64,000 nt of DNA from positions 1 to 64,000 of the forward strand of contig JAMWET010003098.1 in the NCBI GenBank assembly GCA_024036415.1. Reading direction: 5' to 3'. Position 1 is the first letter of the stretch. Each line of letters starts with the position of its first letter. Positions 50,100 to 62,958 of the stretch are shown piece after piece. Both the position numbers and the translations under genes were made by a program. The notes below the pieces were generated by a model. The model had not been told where the DNA came from. It saw only the letters and a program-made list of their open reading frames with translations, and did no database searches. Source of the DNA: Prochilodus magdalenae (lineage: Eukaryota; Chordata; Actinopteri; Characiformes; Prochilodontidae).

Positions 50100-51238
50100 G
50101 TAAAAAGTCCAGGGTGCTAGATATTTAGGTGATTATGTAAAAAGTCCAGGGTGCTAGATATTTAGGAGATTATGTAAAAAGTCCAGGGTGCTAGATATTT
50201 AGGAGATTATGTAAAAAGTCCAGGGTGCTAGATATTTAGGAGATTATGTAAAATGTCTAGGGTGCTAGATATTTAATTGATTATGTAAAAAGTCCAGGGT
50301 GCTAGATATTTAGGAGATTATGTAAAAAGTCCAGGGTGCTAGATATTTGGGAGATTATGTAAAAAGTCCAGGGTGCTAGATATTTAGGAGATTATGTAAA
50401 AAGTCCAGGGTGCTAGATATTTAGGAGATTATGTAAAAAGTCCAGGGTGCTAGATATTTGGGGGATTATGTAAAATGTCCAGGGTGCTAGATATTTAGGT
50501 GATTATGTAAAAAGTCCAGGGTGCTAGATATTTAGTAGATTATGTAAAAAGTCCAGGGTGCTAGATATTTAGGAGATTATGTAAAAAGTCCAGGGTGCTA
50601 GATATTTGGGAGATTATGTAAAATGTCCAGGGTGCTAGATATTTAATTGATTATGTAAAAAGTCCAGGGTGCTAGATATTTAGGAGATTATGTAAAAAGT
50701 CCAGGGTGCTAGATATTTAGGAGATTATGTGAAAAGTCCAGGGTGCTAGATATTTCGGAGATTATGTAAAAAGTCCAGGGTGCTAGATATTTGGGAGATT
50801 ATGTAAAATGTCCAGGGTGCTAGATATTTAATTGATTATGTAAAAAGTCCAGGGTGCTAGATATTTGGGAGATTATGTAAAATGTCCAGGGTGCTAGATA
50901 TTTGGGAGATTATGTAAAAAGTCCAGGGTGCTAGATATTTAGGAGATTATGTAAAAAGTCCAGGGTGCTAGATATTTGGGAGATTATGTAAAAAGTCCAG
51001 GGTGCTAGATATTTGGGAGATTATGTAAAAAGTCCAGGGTGCTAGATATTTAGGTGATTATGTAAAAAGTCCAGAGTGCTAGATATTTAGGAGATTATGT
51101 AAAAAGTCCAGGGTGCTAGATATTTAGGAGATTATGTAAAAAGTCGAGGGTGCTAGATATTTGGGAGATTATGTAAAAAGTCCAGGGTGCTAGATATCTA
51201 GGAGATTATGTAAAAAGTCCAGGGTGCTAGATATTTAG
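50100..51238. repeat. Minisatellite, 37-bp unit, about 31 copies
   Basis: The unit GTAAAAAGTCCAGGGTGCTA-GATATTTAGGAGATTAT repeats head to tail with few changes. Variation is concentrated in two places: AAAAA or AAAAT before GTCC, and the five bases after GATATTT (AGGAG, GGGAG, AGGTG, AATTG). AATTG units are numbers 5, 15 and 20. Thirty-seven is not a multiple of three, so no frame is kept between units. Confidence 0.97.
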
Positions 51239-52300
51239 AACAACTCACTATCATACTGTTCAATCTTGACTGGCACACGCGATTATACCCAGGGTAGCAG
51301 CACCACAGCTGTGGTAGGAAACACTTTAAATGTAGACAAGTTGCTTTTCATTAAAATATGTACATATGTTCTAACTGTGCCATTCAGTGCCTGGGTGTTG
51401 GAATAGTGGTGCAGTGTTAAGTTACTGCCATGTATAAGCAATGACTAAAGATGACCTTCCTACTTCTCAGCCATTTCGCCAGTGTTGGGTGGCGGTTCTC
51501 ACATGCTGCTGACACCACAATACCAAATATCATACCGGCATCACTAAGATCACTGGTCTGGACTACCCAAGTACTCAAAACAATATTGACTGACGCTATA
51601 AACACTCTGTGTTCTGACTTTTATCACACACACACTGGTCACATGAGGGAGGCCTTTCTGGAAACTGCTAGGTGTATTTAAGGTTCTCAGACTCCTTACT
51701 GGAACAGAATCCCCAAAATATAAAAGTAAAGTAACTAATCCCTAATGACTGTAGTTAGTTCAGTTCTATCACTAATATTCTCATTAAGATTCATATTGCT
51801 AATTGCTTATCGAACCACCATGCACGCCCCAAATCCATCAGGAAAATAAACTAAGAATGTATTAAAGTATGTGATGAAGCGAAATGATAGCTGATTTTAA
51901 ATGTAGATCTTTCCAGGGTTAATGATCCCAAGTAGTTGAACTCTGTTATTCCACATGCTCCTTATTTTACACGAAAGACAGCACGGACGTTAATGGTTGT
52001 GCTATTTGAAATGAGTATCAGAATGTACCCCGTGGCAATGCCAGGATCTCTGCCATTAATTCTCTGTATATCTTGCTCAGCTTTTCATTACGTTTGTGTC
52101 TAATTTAAAGCCAGGGGAATAATGAACGGAACTCAAGTTCCCTCACCACTTTGTAAAGACACAAGTGGTGTAACAAGCAATCTTTGGTCCAACATGACAT
52201 AAAGCCAATAACGTGTGATGTTTATGATATCCTTGAATTTTGCTATGATATAATTGTAAAAAAAGTTATGTGGAAGATGTACAAGCAGTGTGCATTAATT
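51239..52300. other. Intergenic: no feature recognised
   Basis: No exon, element or array recognised. Confidence 0.55.
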
Positions 52301-52319
52301 ACTTGTGTTTTGTATCCCT

Positions 52320-52620
52320 GGAGTCTTCAGTCTTGTAGTATTAGTCTTACTTTTGTCCTCTTTAGACTGGACTATTGCAATGCACTTCTCATTGGAGATC
52401 GCAGCAAAAGTGAGCAAATATGAGCACATTAACCCCATTCTCCACTCACTTCCCTGGCTTCCCATATGCGCTAGGATTACAGTACAAAGTACAAAGTTTG
52501 CCTCCTTACTTACCAGTGTATTTTTATATACTACATACGATTGGGAGTTTTAAAAAATGCTTAAAGATTTGGTTCAAATATAAAGTGTGTTACAAATAAA
52601 ATGTATTTTATTATTATTAT
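52320..52620 (+). mobile_element. Truncated LINE (L2/CR1-type) 3' end
   Basis: Two frames read FRLDYCNALLIG and HINPILHSLPWLPICARI, the C-terminal part of the reverse transcriptase of fish L2/CR1-like LINEs; a stretch between them is missing. The segment ends in AAATAAAATG and a TTATTATT tail at 52609. It is 5'-truncated and dead. Confidence 0.75.
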
Positions 52621-52648
52621 TAGTAGTAGTAGTAGTAGTAGTAGTAGT
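52609..52648. repeat. TTA/TAG microsatellite
   Basis: TTA units then nine TAG units, following the LINE 3' end. Confidence 0.95.
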
Positions 52649-52849
52649 CTGTATGAAGCCTCATGTTATTTTAATGATGGAAAATTTCCTTTCACTAGTC
52701 AGGATCTTTCCTATCACTCAATGCTACCAAGCTGGTGAGGGTTAGTATGCTCTTGCTCTAACACATGCAAAGCAAAACACTGTCAGCTGCTGCTAATACA
52801 ATATCACGGGATAGCTAAACATGCTTGCTAGTTAAACTGCCAATTCTAC

Positions 52850-52960
52850 TACCTCCACTAACAGATGTCCATGTTGGCTAGCATTATGCTGAGTGAGTGG
52901 AGAGGGAGGACTATCCTAGCCATTTAGAGAGACAGAGAGGGAGAGGCCCATTATGCTCTC
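52850..52960. repeat. Interspersed repeat related to 13.3 kb
   Basis: TTGGCTAGCATTATGCTGAG and GAGAGGGA blocks match TTGGCTAGCATCGTGCTCAG and GAGAGGGA at 13323-13361 in syt10 intron 3. Confidence 0.45.
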
Positions 52961-53154
52961 TTGAGCCCTTCAGATGGGATCAATTTTGCATGTGGAGGTG
53001 GAGTAATGTGATTATTACATTTCTGGCATTTCTCAGTGATTTTAGTCCCGTCTACGTTTTTACTGACTGAGGTCTCCTGCGTCAGTAAAGATTCCAGCAC
53101 CTTTCACCAGTTGTACAACTGTGTAACTCAGATTATGTATACGTTTTTCTCAAG

Positions 53155-53302
53155 GATGGAAGCACTCGAGGAGACATTTGATACAGACAGCCTGGGTCGT
53201 CAAGTCTGTGGCAAACGTCAGGTGCTGTATGATGTACAATTCTCAAATCCAGAAGACAAGCCTAAGGACTCCTCAGAGGCACAAATCTTCTGGCAGGTTC
53301 AG
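53155..53302 (+). CDS. Orphan exon-like segment, family not recognised
   Basis: A pyrimidine-rich acceptor (ACGTTTTTCTCAAG) precedes 53155 and a consensus donor GTAAGT follows 53302. The frame between is open for 49 codons, hydrophilic, and reads METALEETFDTDSLGRQ-like text: it starts MEALEETFDTDSLGRQVCG and ends SSEAQIFWQVQ. One leading base implies a phase-2 entry and a phase-0 exit if it is internal; the ATG at 53156 could also be a start. I do not recognise the family and see no partner exon in the window. It may be one exon of a gene extending beyond 64 kb, or a chance match. Confidence 0.4.
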
Positions 53303-55010
53303 GTAAGTCATTGTGTAGCAGAGCCTACAGCCTATAAATGTGCTATGAACATGTAGCTGCTAATTTTTTAACTCAAAGTCATTAGAATTATAAGTGGGTT
53401 GGAAGTGGTCCCAGGATGCTGCTGGGTGGTAAGTTCTCTAGTCACTCCCATCTCAGTTGTTAATGCAGAGATTTCTTACCCCATGTGAATCAGTCATAAA
53501 TTTTACAGAGAACCTGTATTAATATTACATTACTCCACCTCTCCATGTAAATCTAATCCCATCCAAATAGGGCTTTAGACTCACAGCATGGATTGTTTGC
53601 AATTTCCCGATAACAGGGACAATGCTTGATGATTGTGCCACTCAGGGGCCCCTTGTTAGGAGTATCTCAGCACTACACAACTAGTTACAAATATCTTATC
53701 CAATGATGCAATCGAATGTCACTTATCCACCCTAAGATGACCTTAAGTGACCTACAGAATTACTGGCAGGTGGTGGCTGGGGTTAAATGCACAGCGAGCA
53801 TGGTTTAAAAAACACGTTTCCGAAGGTCGTCATTAGTGAATTTCTAAATAAACAGATCTAAATACAATATTTGATCTAAAATTTGGGAGACATGTTTCCA
53901 GTAGTGTATAGAATAAAACAGAAATTCTCATTTTGGTCAAATACATGTCCATAAACTGTACAACTAGAAACTGATCATTTTGAGGTGGTCTCTTAAAAAA
54001 TTCCAGAGCTGTATATGTAGAAACTGGAAATGTATTGGCATCAAGCCCCAATCATTAATCATTTGTCTCTGGGTACAAATGTTTGGTGGCCCCTATTTGG
54101 AATCTTTTCTTCTTTTTTTGGTGGTTTTAGAAATCTTTATGGCATAATGAGATTTCTGCAGTGCTACTATGCCAGCATACTAACAGCACTGTGCCATTAC
54201 TTTTTTTTTTTTTTTAATGTTTTGTAGAAGTAACAGCACGTAAAATCAGCTTATCTAAATGCATCATTATCTCACTCCTACTCTAAACAGTTCCAGAGAC
54301 AAGCCTTTTGAATGTAAATGTAGATAAATGTAGTTAAAGCATTCCTAATTTATTTGTTGGTTACAACAGATGCATGTATGAAGCATCATTAGGCTGATGG
54401 GGTTAGTACCTCGTCCATTTTATCCAAAAACATGTTCATTGATCTGTTATGGTTGTATAAAGACAATGGCAAGTTTCCAGACAGTACACTTTCCAAATGT
54501 GGATAGCTGAGGTGTAAGAACAAGGATGAGGAAAAACAACAGCAAACTTAAAACCCTAACTGTAACATGCCACGTGCTAGCCTGGGAGACAGAAGGGCTC
54601 CTGAGGCAGGAGATACAGTTGCAGGGAACATTTCCACTTTCATTTTTCACTCAGAACACAAATAAGCAATCCAAACCCAAAGCTTGCCACTTTTCAGTCC
54701 CTTCTTCACACACGAGCTTTAATCAGCTTGTCCCTCTTCTCTCCCTCTCTCTTTCCTCCTCACACCTTTTAAAAAGAGCTCATGCTGGCAAAGCTAAACC
54801 AGGATCAGCTGGCTCTTATTGGAAGGCAGCTTGCTGCTCCGCCTCTCTGTCACCACCCCTGTTCTGCAGCTCGACCACTGGTATTGGACACCAGACAAAT
54901 AAGAGTGGCCTTGCTGTAAGACATAAGGCGGGGCCCAGTAGGAGGGGTCCGTGACACTTTTAACTTTGTTTCCAAGTTAACATTTTCTTGGTGTTTTTTA
55001 TTTTTTTTTT
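53303..55010. other. Intergenic or intron: no feature recognised
   Basis: If the orphan exon is real this would be its downstream intron. The 142-codon frame at 54526-54954 is low-complexity in places and resembles no known family. Confidence 0.5.
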
Positions 55011-55014
55011 GCTT

Positions 55015-55450
55015 CGGCTAATGAACAGTTTTTACCCACAGGCCATCAGGTTCCTAAACAAGCTGTGGGCCTTTCACCAATACCACTGCACTCAGACACT
55101 TTATTATTATTAATAATTTTAATATATAACTGTGATGGACAACATCACTGAGTCACTTTAAACAACAGACATATATACATAATCATATTACATCTCCGCT
55201 CTCTCCCAGACTATCCTAAATATACATATCAGAGAATTTCTACAGATCCCTCCTGTCTTTGTATATTATGTATTTTGTGTATTTTGTATTTATGTAATAC
55301 ATCTCGTTTATATCTCTTTATTTTAATATGTTTAGTATGTATATAATGTTGTCCTGCTGTAGAGTATCAACCTGAGCCTCACCACAAGCATTTCAATGCA
55401 TAAATGTCCTGACATGTTGTGCAAATGACAAATAAACCTGAAACCTGAAC
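55015..55450 (+). mobile_element. LINE 3' end remnant
   Basis: AACAGTTTTTACCCACAGGC, CATCAGGTTCCTAAACAAGC and the end GACAAATAAACCTGAAACCTG are typical of fish LINE 3' ends. No reverse transcriptase frame remains. Confidence 0.5.
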
Positions 55451-57640
55451 TTGGAAATGGACATCATCTACTTTATCAGGGCAGCTGGTCTCACTTTTAC
55501 TGATCCTCCAGGCACAGCTTTGAAATGTTGTTCACAGCAGCTGCCCTTGACATCATGCCAAAACGTCATTATGAATGGAAATGGAGGAGATAGGGTCTGA
55601 AATTGCTTAGAAATGAATCTCATTACTTCAGCTTTTATGAAAAGTGAAGGATGTATTTTCCTTTGTCTGTGAAGTTCTTATTTTAGAGATATTTACAGGA
55701 TTTTTTTTGGACATCAACAACATTTGTAGCTTTAAATGGATTTATAGCATACTAGCCTTGCAAGAATGGCTAGCTTGAGCAATTGAGGTAATGAGAGACA
55801 GTGGAACGGTGGCAAAGCAGTAATGGGAGGTAAAATGAGGTAACCGTGGATGTTCTGAAACAACGGAGCATCAGCGCTTTGATTTGGTGTAATACAAGAT
55901 TGAAATTAGCTATCTTTTTCACTGTGACACTAGCAGAGCTCCCACTGTGAGTCATAACAGCTGTTTAGATTTTGGCATAATTGCTTGGGGGGCTCCCTAG
56001 TTGCTTAGACTTCGGGGTACACACCCATAAAACCCAGGATGATCCCATTAGCATTACTGAAACATTTGCATGATTTGTTTGTAGACAGTGGCAAATACAG
56101 TCTGTTAACAAAGCCACAAAAATGAAAGCCTGTTTCAGATGCACTCTGAGGGTCTTGCCCAATTCTCTGCCTAATCGAGAAAACTAATGATAGTGACTCA
56201 TGGTGCTCTTTCAATACATTCTTATTAACTTAGAAAATGATTACTCAGCAAAGTAGATAATGAACAGCATGGTGCAAACGTACAGTGATGCTGTTGTTCT
56301 CGAAAAATTGCAAATCTGGACCCAACTGTTGTAATCTCTGAGGTCGTTCCTTTAACAGCTGCAGGGAATGTGGCAAGCTGGAGCGAAAGGGCAGTGGACA
56401 GGCCTTTCTTGTATTGATCCACTAACCGTTGTGCACCTTTGTACGGTGTTTCATTTTTCTCAGCTGCAGGGGGCTGGGCAGAATCACTCGATATAAATCA
56501 CCAACCGTTCACACTGTGAACTGTCGAGACGACTTTGAGATGTTAAGGTGTTACATCTAAAGTAACTTTGAGCGTCAGGTAAATGCTCTTTTCATGGATT
56601 TGATTGGAAATGGCTCTTTGTGCCTTTTTTCTGGCAACCTGAAAGGTTTGTTTTGCTCCCCATTTCATAGCCTGAGCTGGAGAGCCTGCTTTCACCTCCT
56701 GGAAATGGTCCTGGTATTTAGACAGGTTAGCAATAGCTGTAATCTCACCTCTTTGTAAAGACTGACATCCTTTGAGTAAGGACTTCTGTTTGTAGCACGA
56801 AGAGAAAAATCGAATGGCTTTCATCAGTCTTCTCAAAGCTACGGCCTCTTCGTACTTATAGTGGTACACAAAAGTTTGGGCACCTCTGGCAAATGCTTGG
56901 TATAATTTTAAAATGAAAATATGAAGGCAAATCCAACAGAGAACTCATGTATGCACATTTTGATGCACTTTATTAATTTGCTGATTTTAACATTTTGAAA
57001 CAAAAATGAAACAAAATGTAGCCTATGAAAACATTACACTCGAGGAAATGAAACTGCTCTGTTGTTGGATTTAATAAGTTTTATTTATTTATTTATTTAT
57101 TTAGTTATTTATTTATTTTGTGTGTCACAAACTTGCGTCAAAACTGAGTAAGTGAAAGTTACCATGCACCCTGCTGCTGAATGTATTTCTATACCAGCTC
57201 AACAGCACAGTAGTAACTTAAAAAAGATATGCAGATCGTACTTAAATCAGTTCTTTGCCCTTTAATTAGTTGATGAAGTTAAATATTAGTAATATATAAT
57301 TATAAAACAGTTATTTAAAAACCCAGGTGGGATTTATTTCACTTCACTGAATACTTTAAACAAAAGAGCATCTTAAAATCTACATACCAGAGCAGTATGG
57401 GACCACTTGGCATTCCAACATTTAATTTTTGGGTAACACATTAGAAATAAACCAGGCAGTTCATCAGAACTTAACTTAAATCACACTGTTGTGACTCACT
57501 CTAAATTATTAAATACGTTTTACTCTACCAAGTATCTTAAAGGCTACTTAACACAGTTGTGAGGCACTGCTTGACATTATGTATTTAAGTATATTCAACA
57601 TTTTATTTTTAGGATTTTATAAGATATTATCTGATTTCTC
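55451..57640. other. Intergenic: no gene recognised
   Basis: Includes a TTTA run at 57079-57117. The 108-codon minus frame at 56543-56869 lacks family resemblance. Confidence 0.55.
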
Positions 57641-57687
57641 CTCCTTTTTCTTTTTCTTCTTCTTCTTCTTCTTCTTCTTCTTTTTCT
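57641..57687. repeat. CTT microsatellite
   Basis: About nine TTC units inside a pure pyrimidine run. Confidence 0.93.
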
Positions 57688-59080
57688 GTCTGATTTTTGC
57701 TCACTTACTCATCTCACAGTTTTCGAGAAATCAACACCATTCCAACCCCAGAATGTGCATTGCATATTGGCAAAAGCCAATAAACAGTTTATTTTTCTGC
57801 ACACTACTGCACTATTGTGACCCCAGAATGTATGCTTTGGTCAGGAATGTGTACTAATGGTGCCTGTATACAGCCTGTAATTCAGATCTGATGTATGGTT
57901 TTCATGCAATATTCATTCAATTATTTTTCCTCTATGGAAATGAATGGCATGGAAATTATATTGTCATAATAAAAGTCGATTAGTGATGCTGTGCTAACTA
58001 TGTGGGCTATCATACAAACCACCAGCAACCACCTATCAGCCCAGTAGCCACCACCTAGAATACCAAAGCATATACATAGCAACAACCAAGAAACCATATG
58101 GGATATGCTAGTACCGTGTAGCATCTTAAGCAGCTTAAGGTGCTTAGTCACTCTGGAAACTATCCATTATCCAATTTATATTCTTCTTCTTCCCAATGCT
58201 CTTAAGATTTTGCTCAGCTATTTCGTCTGGCAATTTTTTATTTTTTTTAACAATTTCTGTCATATGTATGGTTTTTAATCACCATCATTAAAAGACGATT
58301 TTTTCCCTGTATGAATCAATGGAGGCTAAATGTTTGTGCAACCAGCTTATAACACAATGCCTGACAATATCATTGGAACTGTTTGGAAACCATCTAGGAA
58401 TTAATTGAATTACACAATCACTCTGCATTTTCTTTAGGAAATGCTCTGTTCTAGTTCTGTTCCCTGTAGACGATATGTACTGACTTATGCTAATAAAACA
58501 TGTAACTGGACTAGGGGTGTTCAGAGCTTTGCATACAACTGTATTAACCTTGTTTACTGATCAGACAGATGTTTTGGGGGCCTTTAGCATATCAACATAT
58601 CTGTATTTAACTGCAGTCACAACTGGATTGAAAGACGGCCGTCTTGTAGGAAGTCTCTTTGTGACATTGCTGTTTCAGCCTTTGCCGTATCAGTCAGTAA
58701 ATCCCATCTCCTGACACTTTGTCATGTTTTGACATAGATGGTGTAGTAAAGAATCTAAAGCCAGTTTAAGCTATAGGCTTACTGAATCGCAGAGGATCAG
58801 AGTTAAATTATGAGTAGCATGGAGTATGTACGTGGCATTTGGGTGTTTTCCTTGCATCCTTCCTACACAGCACCTGTATATATTCCTCTCATGTTCTCAG
58901 TGCTGTTGAACCCGACTTCTGCATTTTGAGACATTCAGTCACTTTTCCTCTACCTGGTTTATCATTTCGCTTGCAGACTAATCAGATATTTTCTGGAATC
59001 CTAGGAAGGACTCCTGCTGTCTCTCTTTATCGAGACATGTTGATTAATCTGACTGATCTGGTATACTACAGAATGTGTCA
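57688..59080. other. Intergenic: no feature recognised
   Basis: No exon or element recognised. Confidence 0.55.
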
Positions 59081-59084
59081 TATG

Positions 59085-59705
59085 TACACTCATCATCAAA
59101 AGAAAAGTCAGACTGCAATGCTGTTTGGAAGCTAAGGGTTACCAGGAACAATAAATCATAATAAATTTAGACTGATATGGGAAACATTTACCGACCTACA
59201 GATAACGCAAAGTGGCAGACGTCTCAGCTTGGAGTTGTAGAGGTTCCATCATAGTGTCCTGAAATAATCCATCCCATGCAGCTTCAATATTCTCACACAG
59301 TTCCTGTAGAGTTTGTGGTAGGGGTGGAGGTGGAGTGACACCAGGCCTCCTGGACATGTGACAACAAACTGTTCATCTTGGCGTTGACCACGGTGTCTCC
59401 ACATACAGATTTATTGGTCGTTTTCACTAAAACAAAAGCGGGACTCATTACTGAAGATGGCCCACTGCCATTAGGAGTCACTCCATGACAGTCTGGCACG
59501 ACACCATTGCAGTCTTTGGCGTTGTCGATGTGGTGATAAGGGCAGTCATTGTAATGGTCTGTGTCCATGTAGTCCTCTGTCGTCTACCAATGGTGCTGGC
59601 ACTAACTCATAACTGGGCATCATGAGGATAACTCATGGTGGGCATCACTGCTCACTGAATGTCCACAATCATGAAGTCAGTCAGGTACAGCGATAAGGCT
59701 TGTTA
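59085..59705 (-). mobile_element. Tc1-like transposon remnant, family B copy 6
   Basis: A minus-strand copy of the 33.5-kb element. It has TTTAGACTGATATGGG near the 3' end, CACAGTTCCTGTAGAGTTTG, GGTGGAGGTGGAGTGACACC and AACAAAAGCGGGACTCATTA (the FSDES/CF region reversed). It has the same missing middle as copy 4, joined near 59350-59365. The 5' start motif is lost after about 59700. Confidence 0.75.
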
Positions 59706-61445
59706 AACTATGGGATAAAAAAGGGAAGTAAAGAAAGTCCCCAAAGAAAACAGATTTTCCAGATTACTCTCTACTCTCTAACTATAAACATTACATATTG
59801 TAGTAACCCTGCTACTGGCTGATGCTGACCTCTCGGCACTCGTAAGGAGGTTCATGGGTGGCATGAGCCCTCCAGAAACGGTTTAGATGTTGTCTAAGTA
59901 TTCAGTGTTTGGTATGTGTCTATGAAAGAGCTCAGAATCATGGCCTTTCCTGTGTCTTACTCTGCACTGATGCTACATTATAAAAACACAGAAGAAGAAA
60001 AAGTGTAATAGATCAAATGTGCTATTTGAGTTGTAGGCATTGGGACCCGTTGTTCCCATCACCACCACTGTAAAGACACAGGTTGGCATGTTTCTCTTCA
60101 ATGAACCAAGTTTGTTTAGACATGAATCGTATGGCAATTTGAAAAAAATCAATGATTTACCTTGTCTGAAAATTTTAGTTATGCAGAGTAGTTGACCTTT
60201 TTTGGTTTCCTCAAAGTTTGTCTGTGTTCTAGAAATGTCAGACTGCTTGATGCAAGAAGTAGGGTAATGTTAGCCTTACCCACAGATTCTCCACCTCACA
60301 TGTAGTTGAAGAATCTGATACCTTTAGTGTGTTAACCTAACCTCACTGTCAGGATTCTTTCAGTTGCATTCTGATTGGCTATCTGCACTCCCACACACGT
60401 GCACATATATGTAAGGTTTTGCAGGGGTGCAACGTGAATCAAAGCTTAGTTCAGCCTAATGACCTGCACTCTCAGACCACAGGTGCTCCACCCATTGTAT
60501 ACTCCTATGTGTACCAAGGGACTGTTCATGCAAAATAGCAGGCTTGTGATGCGTGTCAGTTAAATGTACGTTTCCTGTAATAGGGGCAGTTTCTGGCCAT
60601 GATAAGAGGTAAAAGGAACCATACTGTCGCTCGTCAGACTGGCATTGTGAGACTAGAGTAATGTAAACATATTTGGGCACTTCATGTATAATGCCATTCT
60701 GTTGCCACTGACCACAGGCTGCTGTGTGCCACCGATCTCTGGCATCTTGTTTGTCCACATATAACTTATATGAGAGCAGCCTTGAGGTTGCCTGCATTGT
60801 TTGCAAAGCAAAATTCTCTGTTAGGCATCTTATGGGGAAAAGCAGAAGGTCTGGAAGAACCTTGAGACACCATAAATAACTTCTGCTTATAAGGGCTTTC
60901 TGAGGCTGTATCAAATTAATACCTTTTATCTGATGGATGGGTCCAGCACTGCTAAGGTGGAATAGGTGGCACTATTGTTAGCTTCGTTGCAAACCCCCAC
61001 GTCTACTGCTGCCTAAATGCTGCTAGCAGGGAGAGCAGCAGGTTCTTATTTTCATCCATAACTGCCACGCTTCTGTTGGTATCCTCTATCCGCCCCTTTC
61101 TTTCTTTAGTGTGCGCTGTGTGTCCATGCTGTTCAGCTTCTTTTCCCTATTTTTTCAGTTCAGTTCTTTATTTCTTTCTGCTATACCGCTTTATATATAT
61201 CTCACAAATCTTTTTTTTTCAAAGGACCAGTATACCACATTTTAGTTCATTTTTATGTATTACTTCCATTTACTTCCAGACTTCTGTATGTTTATTTTTT
61301 TACCTATACATATTCATATAGGTATATGTAATGCCCTGTATTGTGCCCTATTTAAAAAAATCCTCCAGAGTAAAACACATTGTTTAACTTCGGGGTAAAA
61401 GGGCGGAGTTAATCTGCTTTAGGCTTAATAGACAGATATATGTGA
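59706..61445. other. Intergenic: no gene recognised
   Basis: Holds the longest unassigned frame of the region (60456-60914, minus, 152 codons), which matches no family I know and lacks other gene signals. Confidence 0.5.
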
Positions 61446-61449
61446 ATTT

Positions 61450-61475
61450 GATAGATAGATAGATAGATAGATAGA
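61450..61475. repeat. GATA microsatellite
   Basis: Six GATA units. Confidence 0.95.
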
Positions 61476-62480
61476 CCTTTAGCAAGTTTTCTTTAATAAA
61501 GGTATAAAAGTGATGATATGGGGCATTTTAATAACCAGGCAATCACACAATAAACACAACCATTAAAAAAAATAACAGCATGGCTTCTTAAATCAATCCA
61601 GAGAAATGTAAATGTTTATTATCAGTATAACACATTACAGACAGGCATCCAGTCTTCACATGACACTTAGGCCAGTGACATGGTACAGTGACATGGTCAA
61701 TTAACCTGTTTGAATACTTGCTCCTTGCGGGTAGCAAATTTAGAAATCTGTCTCCACCTGGTGGTCACAGCATAGTGCTGCATAAGTTTGGAGAGATTTC
61801 CGTTTAAGAATTTGTATTTATTTGTTGTTTTTCTGGTGGTTTGTGTTTTTCACAACAGTTATGATAATTTACCATCAGCATAAACACGGACCCAAGTGGA
61901 AATGGAAACTTGGGCCACACACATACTCGCTGATGGACAGTAGGAAGGGAGGTGGTGTGGTCAGTCTGTGATGATCTTTCAATGCAGTTACCAGGTAAAA
62001 GAATCTGTTTACGGTCTAGTTATATTTAGTTCCTTTTTTAAAGACCTTTGAGCAAAGTGAACATAAAAAAAACTGAAAGTACTGAAGTAGTGCAGTAAAT
62101 GAACAATTAGTAATAATTAAATAATAATAAATACTACTACTAATAATAATATTAATACCTTTTACTGTGGAGGCCTGGGCTATATCTTTGTATGCTGGGG
62201 GTTGTTCCACAATTTAATCGTCCATGTACCATCATAAAACTGCCATTACATAAGCAAGCTGATGTCAGCTCTAGTTTAGAAAAAGACATTTTAAGCTCAT
62301 AGAAGGCATGTATTTACCATATTCTTTAGAGCTGCAAGTCTCAGTTTAAGGTTTAAACTTGAACTTGAAAATACTTTGTGTGACTTTGTGTGCATGAATT
62401 TCCACAGTAGCAACTGGCCTTTTTTAAAGTCTTGTTTGTACCTGTAAACATTGCCATGGTCCCAGTTCATTCAGCTGAAG
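61476..62480. other. Intergenic: no feature recognised
   Basis: AT-rich; an A/T-rich run at 62101-62160. No exon seen. Confidence 0.55.
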
Positions 62481-62484
62481 TTCA

Positions 62485-62926
62485 GTGGTGGACAAAGGAC
62501 ACAAACCATGTACCTGAGTTAAGGTAGAGATACCATAGGTAAAATATTCCCCCAGTTAATATAGAATTTCCTCCTTTTAGACCTCCACTGGAGTAAAAGT
62601 ATTTACCTTCAAATTTCCCCAAATGTGGGGAGTAAACGTATCATGAGCTTTATGCATTATGGCTCTAATGTCCTATTATCATCAACTCAGTTTAGGTGAA
62701 GAGACTCTAGTGTCTCTCTTATTCTGTAATAGAACATCATTAATTAGTCTGTCATTAATTGAATGTCTATTCAAATGACATTGACTGCTACTGCTGCATG
62801 TTCACAGTAAAGTGCTGGATTCTTCAGTAGACCTTCAGAACCTGACCATGACGAGTAGCAGAAGAGTCCAGACACATACACGAGTGCAGTATCTCTGTAC
62901 ACGCAACTTTCACAGACATTCTTCCT

Positions 62927-62958
<32 letters not shown>

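Noticed and set aside
50100..51238. CRISPR array or coding repeat
   Set aside because: Units are head to tail without unique spacers, the genome is vertebrate, and 37 bp breaks any frame.
54526..54954. 142-codon plus-strand frame
   Set aside because: Low-complexity serine-rich stretch and no family resemblance or splice context.
56543..56869. 108-codon minus-strand frame rich in Lys, Ala and Gln
   Set aside because: Looks moderately protein-like but has no family match I know and no convincing splice sites.
60456..60914. 152-codon minus-strand frame
   Set aside because: No recognisable domain, no flanking exon or promoter signal, ordinary composition for chance frames. Kept only as a mention; a protein search could revive it.
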